Assembly (NCBI GenBank): GCA_016222945.1
Contig: JACRPY010000004.1
Span: 62,001-126,000, forward strand
Source: Methanobacterium sp.
GTDB lineage: Archaea > Methanobacteriota > Methanobacteria > Methanobacteriales > Methanobacteriaceae
Reading direction: 5' to 3'
DNA: 64,000 nucleotides
The notes under the pieces: model-generated
What the model was told of the DNA's origin: nothing
What the model saw: the letters and a program-made list of their open reading frames with translations, nothing else
The model's database searches: none
Program-made: the position numbers and the translations under genes
In this document: positions 53,142-62,405 of the stretch, one piece after another
Numbering within the stretch: the first letter of the stretch is position 1
How the letters are laid out: every line of letters starts with the position of its first letter

Positions 53142-53831
53142 ATGATAAAAAGAACAATAGTCATAGCAATCATATCAGCGGTTATCATTATTATGGCCAC
53201 TGCTGGATCATTGAGTTCTACTAAGTCTGTTGAACATTCAACATTAGGCTCTGATAATCGTGGAACTGTAACAAAAGATGTTTATAACCCGCAATCTGAA
53301 ACTAAATTTAAAATAGCAATTATTACTGGAATGCATCCTCGAGAAAAGGTTTCGATGAACGTTACTTCAGACGCTATAAAAAATTATGCTCAATCCAACA
53401 AAGTTGAAATAGTACATTATAAAATAGCAGTAAATGCAAATCTGGATTATGTAAGGCTTGGAAGGTTGAATGGAGAGGGACTTGTTACAGATTATGTTAC
53501 TCCAGATATTTCAAAATCTGGCTATGACCTTGTTATAATATGTCATGACCATAAAAAAGGTTATGGAGATGGATATTATGTTGCAACTCCTACAATGGAC
53601 GCTAAATCATTAGCATTGGCTGAAAAATTCCGTGCAATTAGTCCAGAGTATAAATATTACCAGAGAGACCCTGAAAAGAAAGCTAAAAGCAAATCAATAT
53701 CAAGGGTCGATGCTCCAATAGCTGCATCAGGAACTCCTTTATTTATTTATGAAATTCCGGAGTGGAGTGGGTACCAAGAAGCTTATGATATAACCTATAA
53801 ATTAATAGATACAGGTTATAAGCTTGCCTAA
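53142..53831 (+). CDS. Membrane-anchored M14-like protein (paralogue 2)
   Basis: The 229-residue protein shares the whole layout of the preceding gene: signal anchor, A-I-I-T-G-M-H-P-R-E, V-I-I-C-H-D-H-K-K-G-Y-G-D-G-Y-Y-V-A-T-P, and a C-terminal F-I-Y-E-I-P-E-W. Conservation of H-P-R-E and H-D-H through the duplication argues that both are functional. The substrate is unknown; cell-surface peptide processing is possible. Confidence 0.55.
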   Translation: MIKRTIVIAIISAVIIIMATAGSLSSTKSVEHSTLGSDNRGTVTKDVYNPQSETKFKIAIITGMHPREKVSMNVTSDAIKNYAQSNKVEIVHYKIAVNANLDYVRLGRLNGEGLVTDYVTPDISKSGYDLVIICHDHKKGYGDGYYVATPTMDAKSLALAEKFRAISPEYKYYQRDPEKKAKSKSISRVDAPIAASGTPLFIYEIPEWSGYQEAYDITYKLIDTGYKLA

Positions 53832-53926
53832 GATTTTTAGTTATTAAAGATATAACATTCTTAATTTATTTTTAGTTTTATTAAATTTAAAACTCTTATG
53901 GATCGTTTTTGGGAAAATGGATGATT

Positions 53927-54445
53927 TTAATACCATACTTCTTTCATCCCAAGTAAGTATGATATTATGTTTGCTGAAAGGTGTAAAATAATACTAATTA
54001 TAAATGTTAAAATTATCATATAAAATGGTAAAATTACAACAATTGAAGCGAATACTAATGCACCAATAACAAAATCAAGTTGATCTAAAAATGGCGTAGG
54101 TCTACCTCTTTCAATCTTCAACCTTCTTTTTACAAAGCTTCCACAGGCATCACCTATTAATGCACCGGCACCTAAGCAAAAACCTAATAAAATTCCTTGT
54201 AAAATATTTCCAGATATTAATCCTTGAATTAGACCAATTAATGTTCCAATTCCGGCGCCAATAATGGTACCGCGCCATGTTACTCCATCACCAAATATTC
54301 TACGTCCATCACTGAATTTTCTACTGAAATCTAATGGTTTGCCGCCGCCAAATGTCAAAGCTGCAGCGTTAGCAATGTATGCTGGTAACATAAAGTATAT
54401 TACATAGGCTGACATATTCAAAACACTGATAATACTTGTATCCAT
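53927..54445 (-). CDS. carS: CDP-archaeol synthase
   Basis: The 172-residue protein has about five membrane helices and the CarS/DUF46 signature: P-A-Y-I-A-N-A-A-A-L-T-F-G-G-G, D-G-R-R-I-F-G-D-G-V-T-W-R-G-T, G-D-A-C-G-S-F-V-K-R-R, and L-D-Q-L-D-F. It activates unsaturated archaetidic acid with CTP in ether lipid synthesis. It is divergent from the tetraether synthase gene, forming a lipid gene pair. Confidence 0.9.
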   Translation of the reverse strand: MDTSIISVLNMSAYVIYFMLPAYIANAAALTFGGGKPLDFSRKFSDGRRIFGDGVTWRGTIIGAGIGTLIGLIQGLISGNILQGILLGFCLGAGALIGDACGSFVKRRLKIERGRPTPFLDQLDFVIGALVFASIVVILPFYMIILTFIISIILHLSANIISYLLGMKEVWY

Positions 54446-54521
54446 AGTTAACCTCCTTAATTAAAAACAAGATAATATTCATGTTATATATCAAACTAAT
54501 AAATAACTATATGGTGAGATG

Positions 54522-56042
54522 ATGGTTATAAAGAAAACCAAAAGTTTATGCCCTGAGTGTCTTGAAGTTATAGACGCTGAGGTTTACGAAAATAAAGATA
54601 AAATAATGATAAAAAAATATTGCAAAGAGCACGGTAATTTTGATAGTACTTATTGGGGCAGTGATAAACTTTACAGAGAAGCATCTGAATCCGATTTTAA
54701 AGGAGAAGGGATAGAAAATCCTCAAACATCTTCTAAAAATGATTGCCCATTAAATTGTGGTATCTGCCCTGATCATGAGAGTCAAACCATCCTTGGACTT
54801 ATTGATGTAACAAACAGATGTAATTTAAAATGCCCAATTTGTTTTGCTAATGCCGCAGCTTCTAAAAGTTTATATGAACCTACTTATGAAGAAATAAGGC
54901 AAATGCTTATAACTTTACGCTCTAATGAGCCTGTAGCCGCGCCTGCAATTCAATATGCTGGTGGAGAACCTACAGTACGTAAAGATATTGTTGATCTAAT
55001 CAAATTAGCAAAGGAAGAAGGGTTTTCCCATACTCAAATAGCTACAAATGGTTTAAGACTTGCTAGAAACCCGGAACTTGCCCGTGAATTAAAAGAAGCA
55101 GGATTAAACACAATTTATCTTCAATTTGATGGAATTAATGAAGATCCATATATTAAAATAAGAGGAAAAAATCTGCTTCCAACTAAGATTAAAGCCATTG
55201 AAAATTGTAGGAAAGTAGACTTAAATATAGTTCTTGTCCCTACAGTTGTTAAAGGGATAAATGATAGCCAAGTTGGAGATATAATAAGATTTGCAGTTGA
55301 TAACATTGATATAATAAGGGGAGTGAACTTCCAGCCAGTTTCATTTGCAGGAAGAACTCCTTCTGATGAAGTAGAAGGACAACGTATAACTATCCCTGAT
55401 TTCCAAAAATTAGTTGAAAAACAAATGGAATCTAAGATTAAAGTGGAAGATTTTTATCCAGCATCATCTGTTTTCCCAATTTCTGAGTTTATTGAAGCCA
55501 TAGAAGGCGAAAAACAAGTTACATTTACTTGTCACCCTCACTGTGGTGCAGCAACATATGTTTTTGTTGATGGTGATGAAATCATTCCAATTACACAGTT
55601 TGTTGATGTAGAAAGATTCTTTAACCTCCTTTCTAAAACTGCTGGAGATATAAAAGATGGAGGAATAACAGGGAAAGCAAAAACTGTAGCAAGAGCAACT
55701 CTTGAACTTCCAAGGACCATAGATAGGTCAAAAGCACCAGAATCTGTGGACATTAAAAATATATTAACCTCTGTCTTTAAAGAAAGGTCTTACAGCGCCC
55801 TTGGAGATTTCCACCACAGTACTTTGCTTATAGCATGTATGCACTTCATGGATCCTTGGAATTTTGACCAGGATAGAGTTAGAAGGTGTGTAATACATTA
55901 TGCTACTCCAGATGGCAGGATAATACCATTCTGTTCTATGAATGCCCTCTACAGAGAAGAAATCGAGAAGAAATTTGCTGTTCCTCTTAAAAAGGAAAAA
56001 ATTTCCCAAAAAAATCCAGTTCCATCTTCTAACAAAACATAA
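54522..56042 (+). CDS. tes: Tetraether lipid synthase (radical SAM)
   Basis: About 506 residues, the same length as MJ0619-type enzymes. The radical SAM motif is C-N-L-K-C-P-I-C-F-A; N-terminal Cys pairs (C-P-E-C-L, C-P-L-N-C-G-I-C-P) and a C-terminal C-H-P-H-C-G and C-S-M-N provide further cluster ligands. Y-A-G-G-E-P-T is the GGE motif. Tes joins two archaeol chains into a GDGT tail-to-tail. ATG 54522 has better spacing to GGTGA than ATG 54519. It neighbours carS. Confidence 0.85.
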   Translation: MVIKKTKSLCPECLEVIDAEVYENKDKIMIKKYCKEHGNFDSTYWGSDKLYREASESDFKGEGIENPQTSSKNDCPLNCGICPDHESQTILGLIDVTNRCNLKCPICFANAAASKSLYEPTYEEIRQMLITLRSNEPVAAPAIQYAGGEPTVRKDIVDLIKLAKEEGFSHTQIATNGLRLARNPELARELKEAGLNTIYLQFDGINEDPYIKIRGKNLLPTKIKAIENCRKVDLNIVLVPTVVKGINDSQVGDIIRFAVDNIDIIRGVNFQPVSFAGRTPSDEVEGQRITIPDFQKLVEKQMESKIKVEDFYPASSVFPISEFIEAIEGEKQVTFTCHPHCGAATYVFVDGDEIIPITQFVDVERFFNLLSKTAGDIKDGGITGKAKTVARATLELPRTIDRSKAPESVDIKNILTSVFKERSYSALGDFHHSTLLIACMHFMDPWNFDQDRVRRCVIHYATPDGRIIPFCSMNALYREEIEKKFAVPLKKEKISQKNPVPSSNKT

Positions 56043-56054
56043 TGGGTCATTAAA

Positions 56055-57041
56055 TTGCTTATTGAAACTCCATCAAGGCTCCATTTAACTTTAATAGACC
56101 TTAATGGATCCATTGGCAGGGTAGATGGCGGAGTTGGGCTCACCATTCAAAAACCACAGTTAATTATTGAAGCTGAGTCTGAAAATGAAGGTTTTAAAAT
56201 AAAATTTGAAGAATCTAATTTAAGCCAAAAATTAATGGATGATTACAAGGATAAAATTAATAATTCAGCACTTAAAATGTCTGAATTTCTAAATATTGAT
56301 TCTGGATTTAGATTCAAGGTTAAAAAAACATATCCTGCCCATTCAGGACTTGGATCAGGTACTCAGCTATCTCTTGCTGTAGCAAAACTAATATTAAAAC
56401 TTCATGATAAGGACATGAATGCTCCACAAATAGCTAAAATTGTGGGAAGAGGTGGAACTTCAGGTATTGGAGTTAGAGCATTTGATTATGGAGGATTCAT
56501 AATAGATGGCGGCCATAATCTGTCTGAAAAACCAGATTTTTTACCTTCATCAGCTTCAAACGCATCACCTGCACCATTAATAGCAAAATACAACTTTCCT
56601 GAGGAGTGGGATATTATCATGGCGATACCTAATGTTCCTGCAGGCGCATCTGGCCAAAAGGAAATAAATATTTTTCAAGAACACTGTCCAATTCCTATAG
56701 AAGAAGTACAGAAATTATCCCATGTTTTATTAATGAAAATGATGCCTGCAGTTGTTGAAAAAGATATCCATTCATTTGGTTGGGCAGTTAATAAAATTCA
56801 AGACATTGGATTTAAAAAAATAGAATTAGACTTTCAAGATCCCATAATTAATGAAATAATTGAAAATATGAGGTCTGAAGGAGCAGCAGGAGTAGGTATG
56901 AGTTCATTTGGACCAACAGTTTATGCAATAACAGATAACAATACAAAAAACATTTCTAAAGCAGCCCAAAATACTATGAAAGACGTTGGTGGCAAAGTAA
57001 TTATCACTAAAGCCCAAAATAATGGGGTTAAACTTAAATAA
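56055..57041 (+). CDS. Beta-ribofuranosylaminobenzene 5'-phosphate synthase
   Basis: The 328-residue GHMP-kinase-fold protein begins at a TTG (L-I-E-T-P-S-R-L-H-L-T-L-I-D-L). It shows the Gly-rich loop Y-P-A-H-S-G-L-G-S-G-T-Q-L, G-R-G-G-T-S-G-I-G and G-A-A-G-V-G-M-S-S-F-G-P. It catalyses the first committed step of methanopterin synthesis from 4-hydroxybenzoate and PRPP. It follows the tes gene by 12 nt, so it is probably in one transcript with it. Confidence 0.9.
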   Translation: MLIETPSRLHLTLIDLNGSIGRVDGGVGLTIQKPQLIIEAESENEGFKIKFEESNLSQKLMDDYKDKINNSALKMSEFLNIDSGFRFKVKKTYPAHSGLGSGTQLSLAVAKLILKLHDKDMNAPQIAKIVGRGGTSGIGVRAFDYGGFIIDGGHNLSEKPDFLPSSASNASPAPLIAKYNFPEEWDIIMAIPNVPAGASGQKEINIFQEHCPIPIEEVQKLSHVLLMKMMPAVVEKDIHSFGWAVNKIQDIGFKKIELDFQDPIINEIIENMRSEGAAGVGMSSFGPTVYAITDNNTKNISKAAQNTMKDVGGKVIITKAQNNGVKLK

Positions 57042-57050
57042 ATTAATTTA

Positions 57051-57551
57051 ATGATTTATATGATGGAAAAAATACAAGGAAAAGTTTGGAAATTCGGAGA
57101 CAACATAGATACTGATGTCATAATTCCTGGAAGATATCTAAGAACTTTCAGTTTAGATGACCTTGCAGCACATGTAATGGAAGGAATTGACCCTAATTTT
57201 TCTAAAAATGTTAAAAAAGGAGATATAATAGTAGCTGACTGGAATTTTGGATGCGGGTCATCAAGAGAACAAGCTCCAGTAGCTTTAAAACATGCAGGAG
57301 TTTCTGCGATTGTTGCAAAATCATTTGCCAGAATATTTTACAGAAATGCAATAAATATAGGATTACCTGTTATTGTTGCAGATATAGAATCCAATAATAA
57401 TGATATTTTAAATATTGACTTGGAAGAAGGCATAATTAGAAATTTAAACTCAAAAAAAACAGTTAATATTCAACCATTTAAAGAATTCATGCTTGAAATT
57501 TTAAAAGATGAAGGATTAGTAAACCATTATCTCAAATCAAAAGATAAATAA
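57051..57551 (+). CDS. hacB: Homoaconitase small subunit (LeuD/HacB family)
   Basis: The 166-residue protein has G-D-N-I-D-T-D-V-I-I-P-G-R-Y-L-R-T and G-C-G-S-S-R-E-Q-A-P. The loop Y-L-R-T is the mark reported for methanogen homoaconitase small subunits, while isopropylmalate isomerases read Y-L-V-[YM]; this favours the 2-oxosuberate (coenzyme B) pathway. The start could be 57051, 57060 or 57063; the last fits homologues best. The large subunit is not nearby. Confidence 0.8.
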   Translation: MIYMMEKIQGKVWKFGDNIDTDVIIPGRYLRTFSLDDLAAHVMEGIDPNFSKNVKKGDIIVADWNFGCGSSREQAPVALKHAGVSAIVAKSFARIFYRNAINIGLPVIVADIESNNNDILNIDLEEGIIRNLNSKKTVNIQPFKEFMLEILKDEGLVNHYLKSKDK

Positions 57552-57668
57552 CTTTTTAGCCTAAATTACGCATTTTATCAAATTAATTTTAATTTAAATA
57601 GGTTAAAAGATGAATACATAATAAACTAGAATTTATATTAATTTATTAATTATTTAGGGGAAAATAAA

Positions 57669-58289
57669 ATGAAATGTCCACAATGTAGTTGTGAAAACTA
57701 CGAAATTTTAAAATCAAAGGGTAAACATTCAAAAGAACTTCTTTTGAAATGTGAAGAATGTGGTAATATCTACAGAGAAGTTATAACCCGAGAAAAACCG
57801 ATAGAAATCAGAATTGTTATAAGTGAATTTGAATCTTCTAAAAAAGATTTTATAAAGCTCTATCCCGACGAAGAACTCCAGGTTGATGATATACTGGAAA
57901 TTGAAGGGAAAGAAGTGGTAATTACATCAGTTGAAACAAAAAGAGGATCAAGAATCTATAGAAGTTTAGTATCTGATATAGAGACAATATGGGCCTCCTC
58001 ACTTGATATTCCGGCAAGAGTCGGGATTTCAGTGGATTTTGGGGGAAGAGTTCTCTCAAAAAAGGTTGATGTAGACAGAGACTTTGAATTTAACATTGGA
58101 GATGTAATTAAACTTGGAAATCTTCTTTTAAAAATAAATTCATTAAAAACAATTGAAAGAAAGCTTAGAAGAGGATTTGCAAGGGCATCGGTAACTAAAA
58201 GAGTTTATGGAAAACCATTAGAAAGTGGAGTAAGATATAATTATGATTTAAGCTCTAAAATAGTACAAAGCCCTGAGAAGGAAGAGTAA
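57669..58289 (+). CDS. HVO_0476-family zinc finger protein
   Basis: The 206-residue protein starts M-K-C-P-Q-C-S-C-E-N with a second pair C-E-E-C-G-N-I-Y. A beta-rich region follows with G-S-R-I-Y-R-S-L-V and W-A-S-S-L-D-I-P-A-R-V-G-I-S. The family is conserved in euryarchaea without a known function. GGGGAAAATAAA precedes the ATG. Its 3' end is part of a 56-bp tandem duplication. Confidence 0.75.
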   Translation: MKCPQCSCENYEILKSKGKHSKELLLKCEECGNIYREVITREKPIEIRIVISEFESSKKDFIKLYPDEELQVDDILEIEGKEVVITSVETKRGSRIYRSLVSDIETIWASSLDIPARVGISVDFGGRVLSKKVDVDRDFEFNIGDVIKLGNLLLKINSLKTIERKLRRGFARASVTKRVYGKPLESGVRYNYDLSSKIVQSPEKEE

Positions 58290-58321
58290 GATATAATTAT
58301 AATTTAAGTTCTAAAATAATA
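58228..58321 (+). repeat. 56-bp tandem duplication at a gene junction
   Basis: A 38-nt segment at 58228-58265 (within the zinc finger gene) recurs at 58284-58321, just before the pcm start, with 35 of 38 identical bases. The three differences are transitions towards A/T in the second copy. The second copy supplies the stop codon of the first gene and the spacer to pcm. Confidence 0.75.
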
Positions 58322-58323
58322 TA

Positions 58324-58977
58324 ATGGAAAAAAGAAAAAAGCTTGTTCAAACACTTTCAGATTATGGTTATATAAAAACAGAGAAAGTAATGAAAGCTAT
58401 GATATCAGTTCCAAGAGAAGAGTTTTTACCAGCCTCAAACAGGTCTTATGCTTATGTAGATCAGCCGTTACCAATAGGTGAAGGCCAAACAATTTCAGCA
58501 CCCCATATGGTGGCAATAATTTGCGAACAGCTAAAACTTGAAGAGAAAATGGAAGTTTTAGAAATTGGAACAGGTTATGGATACAATGCAGCAGTGGTTG
58601 CAGAGATTTTAGGGCCAAATGGACATGTTTATAGCATAGAACGTATCAGTTCACTTGCAAAAACTGCAAAAGAAAATCTTGAAAGAACAGGCTATGCTGA
58701 TAGAGTAACAGTAATTTTAGGAGATGGAACTAAAGGATATAAAGAAAAAGCTCCCTTTGATAGGATATATGGGACTGCAAGTGCACCATCGGTACCAGAA
58801 CCATTAAAAGAGCAACTTAAAATTGGTGGAATACTCTTAATTCCTGTAGGAACACAAGCATACTTTCAAGAACTTGTTTGTATTGTTAGGGAGTCAGAGA
58901 ATAGATATAAAGAGAAAAATAAGGGCAGTGTTGCATTTGTTCCAATGATTGGTAAACATGGCTGGCCAGAAAAATAG
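58324..58977 (+). CDS. pcm: Protein-L-isoaspartate O-methyltransferase
   Basis: The 217-residue protein shows V-P-R-E-E-F-L-P, the SAM motif L-E-I-G-T-G-Y-G-Y-N-A-A, G-Q-T-I-S-A-P-H-M, and I-L-G-D-G-T-K-G-Y. It methylates isoaspartyl residues for repair of aged proteins. No clear ribosome site precedes the ATG at 58324; the upstream segment is the duplicated repeat. Confidence 0.92.
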   Translation: MEKRKKLVQTLSDYGYIKTEKVMKAMISVPREEFLPASNRSYAYVDQPLPIGEGQTISAPHMVAIICEQLKLEEKMEVLEIGTGYGYNAAVVAEILGPNGHVYSIERISSLAKTAKENLERTGYADRVTVILGDGTKGYKEKAPFDRIYGTASAPSVPEPLKEQLKIGGILLIPVGTQAYFQELVCIVRESENRYKEKNKGSVAFVPMIGKHGWPEK

Positions 58978-59113
58978 GTTTATAATTTAAATAAATCTTA
59001 TTTATAAATTAATTTTAGATATAATATTTTTATATAAAACTAATTTTATGATATATAACTCATTTAATTAATTTAACATTAAAATAACATTTTAAATTAA
59101 GGATTTAGATAAA

Positions 59114-60388
59114 ATGAAGGTTTACATAGAAACATTTGGCTGCACATTTAACCAGGGAGATTCACAGATAATGGCAGGACTATTACAAGAAAAAAATGCC
59201 CAAATAGTGGAGAAACCAGAGAATGCAGATATAATAATAGTAAACACATGCTATGTTAAACATCCCACTGAACAAAAAGTTCTAAACAGGATAAAAAAGG
59301 TTCAAGAACAGTTTCCAAACAAAAAACTTATTATTTCAGGATGCATGGTGGAGATTGATCAAGATAAGTTGGAGAAGGCTGCACCAACTGCAGGATGGAT
59401 TGGACCACGTCAAATTAAATCAACTGTGGATGTTGTAGAATCATGTTTTGAAGGGGAAAGTGCAAGGATCACTGGTCATGGAAATGATATAAAAGCAGGC
59501 CTCCCAAAAACACGTTTCGATCAAATGGTACATATATCGCAAATATGTGAAGGGTGCAATGGTAGATGTACCTACTGCTGTACGAGGTTTGCACGGGGAA
59601 AATTACAAAGCTACTTTTCAAATACAATAAAAAATGAAATTGAAGAAGCAATAAATGAGGGGTGTGTTGAAATCCAACTTACAGCCCAGGATACCGCTGC
59701 TTATGGAAAAGATACAGGGGAAACATTAGCTGAATTAATAAACAAAATTACATCTATTTCAGGTGATTTCAGATTAAGAATAGGGATGATGCACCCAAAA
59801 AGCATGATTGGCCATTTAGAAGAATTAATAGATGCTTTTAAACATAAAAACGTTTATAAATTTTTACACATCCCTATTCAAAGTGGTAATGACCAGGTAT
59901 TAAATGATATGAACCGTGAACACACTGTAAATGAATTCAAAGATATAATTTCTAAATTCAAAAAAGAAATTCCTGAAATTTCCATAGCCACTGATGTTAT
60001 AGTGGGTTATCCTACAGAAACTGATGAATCATTTGAAGATACATTAAATCTAATAAATGATATTAAACCAAATTTTATCCATATTTCAAAATACAGGCAC
60101 AGGCCAATGACAATATCATCAACACTACCTGAAATCTCTTATGATGTGATGAAAAAGCGTTCTAAAGCGTTAAATGATTTAAAATCAAAAATATTGTATG
60201 AAAATAATTTGAGTGAAATTAGCAAAATTTATGAGATATTAATTACTGGAAAAGGTAGTAAAGGCGGTTATATTGGAAGAACAAACTTTTACAAGCCAGT
60301 AATAGTTGAAAATGCTCGAATTGGTAGTTTTGTAAATGTTAAAATAGAAAAAGCCACTTCTACATACTTAAAAGGCTCTATTTTGTAA
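59114..60388 (+). CDS. tRNA t6A37 methylthiotransferase (MtaB/CDKAL1 type)
   Basis: The 424-residue radical SAM enzyme has the UPF0004 N-terminal domain (E-T-F-G-C-T-F-N-Q-G-D, N-T-C-Y-V, S-G-C-M-V for the second cluster), the radical SAM motif G-C-N-G-R-C-T-Y-C-C-T-R-F-A-R-G, and a C-terminal TRAM domain. It adds methylthio to t6A at position 37 of tRNAs, as in archaeal e-MtaB. Confidence 0.9.
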   Translation: MKVYIETFGCTFNQGDSQIMAGLLQEKNAQIVEKPENADIIIVNTCYVKHPTEQKVLNRIKKVQEQFPNKKLIISGCMVEIDQDKLEKAAPTAGWIGPRQIKSTVDVVESCFEGESARITGHGNDIKAGLPKTRFDQMVHISQICEGCNGRCTYCCTRFARGKLQSYFSNTIKNEIEEAINEGCVEIQLTAQDTAAYGKDTGETLAELINKITSISGDFRLRIGMMHPKSMIGHLEELIDAFKHKNVYKFLHIPIQSGNDQVLNDMNREHTVNEFKDIISKFKKEIPEISIATDVIVGYPTETDESFEDTLNLINDIKPNFIHISKYRHRPMTISSTLPEISYDVMKKRSKALNDLKSKILYENNLSEISKIYEILITGKGSKGGYIGRTNFYKPVIVENARIGSFVNVKIEKATSTYLKGSIL

Positions 60389-60518
60389 TTTAATTTATAA
60401 ATATTCTTAATTTACTCTTTTTTTATCAATTATCTCTTGTCTTTAAAAGAGGGGACTTAATGTCAATTAAATGATATAACTTACTACTTTTTCTTAAAGG
60501 GTTAATATAAACTTTTTG

Positions 60519-60537
60519 ATTTTTTTCTAATAGTAAA
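60519..60537 (+). promoter_or_regulatory. Conserved A-T7-CTAATAGTAAA motif
   Basis: The 19-nt string occurs here and again, identically, at 62348-62366, each about 40-60 nt before the start of a zinc-ribbon gene. It may be a promoter or regulator site common to the array. Confidence 0.4.
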
Positions 60538-60577
60538 AGTAATAATATATGTAAATACTATCAGAATTAGTGATGTT

Positions 60578-61447
60578 ATGCCGTACATTATCTGTGAAAG
60601 TTGTGGTGGATATTATAAACTACAGGAAAACGAATCATTAGATGAATTTGAACAATGTCAATGTGGAGGATCCTTGAGCTATGCAGAATCCGCCCATGAA
60701 TTGTTAAATAAGAATAAAAGCACAATTAAATGTCCAGGATGTGGTAGGGAATCTGATGAAGGAGTATTTTGCCCATATTGTGGAAATATATTGGATAAAA
60801 AAGAAAGCACAAGATACAATGAGAATTTCTTATTCCACAAAATAGAAGCTAAATCACCAAAAACACTTTTTGGAGGCAGGAAAGTAACCAGTACCGATCC
60901 AAAAGACTGGTTTATTAGGGACCGACTTAGAGTGAATACTAATGGTAATTATTTTAGGGAAGAAGTACATTCTTCATTTGATCGTCATGAAAATGGAGGT
61001 CCAGGTATAATCCATTCATGGAATCCTGTTATTTTAATTCAAGATATAGCAAGCGGCCATGAAAACAGCTTTATAAATTTATTAAAAACTAAAATTAACA
61101 TCATAGCGGGATATCTATTTTATTTATTTTCAGCAGTGTCAGCATACATCCTTTTTGGAAATGATGGATTCCAATTAACAGTAGCGTCTGCGCTTATTGC
61201 AGGTATAATAACATCATTTTTTGCAAATAATAGAGAAATTTCAGATATATTCTTTGACGTGATGGTTTTAGCAGGACTTTGCATTTTAACTCCAATTATA
61301 GTAACATTCATAGCATTAAGATATTCAATAACCAATGTTCCTGGCAGTGACTTAACATCGATTAGATTAATCTTAATATTGCTATTTTACGGTGGAACAG
61401 CAATTATTGGAGGAATTATAGGGAATTTTATCAGAAAAAATGAATAA
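60578..61447 (+). CDS. Zinc-ribbon membrane protein (array member 1)
   Basis: The 289-residue protein begins I-I-C-E-S-C-G-G-Y-Y-K-L-Q-E-N-E-S with C-Q-C-G-G, then a second ribbon I-K-C-P-G-C-G ... F-C-P-Y-C-G, a soluble basic region, and four C-terminal membrane helices (I-I-A-G-Y-L-F-Y-L-F onward). It is the longest of the array. The zinc part is predicted to be cytoplasmic. The function is unknown. Confidence 0.68.
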   Translation: MPYIICESCGGYYKLQENESLDEFEQCQCGGSLSYAESAHELLNKNKSTIKCPGCGRESDEGVFCPYCGNILDKKESTRYNENFLFHKIEAKSPKTLFGGRKVTSTDPKDWFIRDRLRVNTNGNYFREEVHSSFDRHENGGPGIIHSWNPVILIQDIASGHENSFINLLKTKINIIAGYLFYLFSAVSAYILFGNDGFQLTVASALIAGIITSFFANNREISDIFFDVMVLAGLCILTPIIVTFIALRYSITNVPGSDLTSIRLILILLFYGGTAIIGGIIGNFIRKNE

Positions 61448-61537
61448 AAAACAGCTTAAATTATTTAATTAGTTATATTCTCTTTAATAAAAATCAGAAA
61501 ATATTATTTACAAAAATTAGGGAGCAGTGCGTAAAAT

Positions 61538-62284
61538 ATGTCGATTATTGGATGCGATAGATGCGGCGGACACTATGAACTGGAAGAAGGGGAATCACTG
61601 GAAGATTTTGAAAGTTGTCAGTGTGGCGGAAACTTAAATTATGTAGATTTTAAAAGACAGACTTTTAAAGGGAAAAAACAAATCCAATGTCATGTATGTG
61701 GATTATCACATGAAAAGAGGGCAGTGATATGTTCTAAATGTGGCACTATCCTAAGAAGAGGATCAAATCATTATTCACGTGGAAGACATGATTATACTCA
61801 TGTTTTAGAGCAAGGTGGACAAAAAGGTCTTTATGACCGAGTAGAATTTTGGGGAATTGCATCAGGCGTTATATTTTTTATAGTTACCCAAATACTGAGC
61901 AATATATTCATTTTTGGAGGACTATTAAGACTGGCAACTCAAAATTCAAATGAATCAGCCATATTTGCATTTTTTAGTGGATCTCTATTAGTATCTGTTA
62001 GTATAATGATATTATCTGGATTTATAGCTGTAACTACAATAAAAACTGATGATTACATATCTGGAGTAATAAACGGAGGCCTTGTAGGAGCTTTTATAGG
62101 GCTTTTTGCTGGAACGCTGGCTTTAGTCTTCATAACATTCTTTGCAGGAATATTAGGCTATGAAAATGCAGGAATTATAATGGGATTAATAGGATTAGTG
62201 GGAGACATAGTAATTTACGGGGCCTTAACGGCTTTTGGAGGAGTAGCTGCTACTTATGTGAGGCGACACACTTCACTAATCTAA
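61538..62284 (+). CDS. Zinc-ribbon membrane protein (array member 2)
   Basis: The 248-residue protein has G-C-D-R-C-G-G-H-Y-E-L-E-E-G-E-S ... C-Q-C-G-G, a second ribbon Q-C-H-V-C-G ... I-C-S-K-C-G, and a C-terminal four-helix membrane domain with G-G-L-V-G-A-F-I-G-L-F-A-G, like DUF5518. It probably resulted from fusion of the ribbon module with the small membrane protein type seen at 11702. Confidence 0.68.
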   Translation: MSIIGCDRCGGHYELEEGESLEDFESCQCGGNLNYVDFKRQTFKGKKQIQCHVCGLSHEKRAVICSKCGTILRRGSNHYSRGRHDYTHVLEQGGQKGLYDRVEFWGIASGVIFFIVTQILSNIFIFGGLLRLATQNSNESAIFAFFSGSLLVSVSIMILSGFIAVTTIKTDDYISGVINGGLVGAFIGLFAGTLALVFITFFAGILGYENAGIIMGLIGLVGDIVIYGALTAFGGVAATYVRRHTSLI

Positions 62285-62347
62285 ATTTTAAAAATAGATC
62301 TATTAATGAAGTCTTATTATTGATTTTCATTAAAAATAAATCTTTTT

Positions 62348-62366
62348 ATTTTTTTCTAATAGTAAA
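62348..62366 (+). promoter_or_regulatory. Second copy of A-T7-CTAATAGTAAA motif
   Basis: Identical to 60519-60537. It lies about 40 nt before the ATG of array member 3. Confidence 0.4.
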
Positions 62367-62405
62367 TAACATTATTATTTTAAAAGAATATTAAATCGTG
62401 ATTAT

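Noticed and set aside
57051..57551. Isopropylmalate isomerase small subunit (leucine pathway)
   Set aside because: The substrate loop reads Y-L-R-T, which favours homoaconitase; leucine pathway enzymes typically have Y-L-V-[YM].
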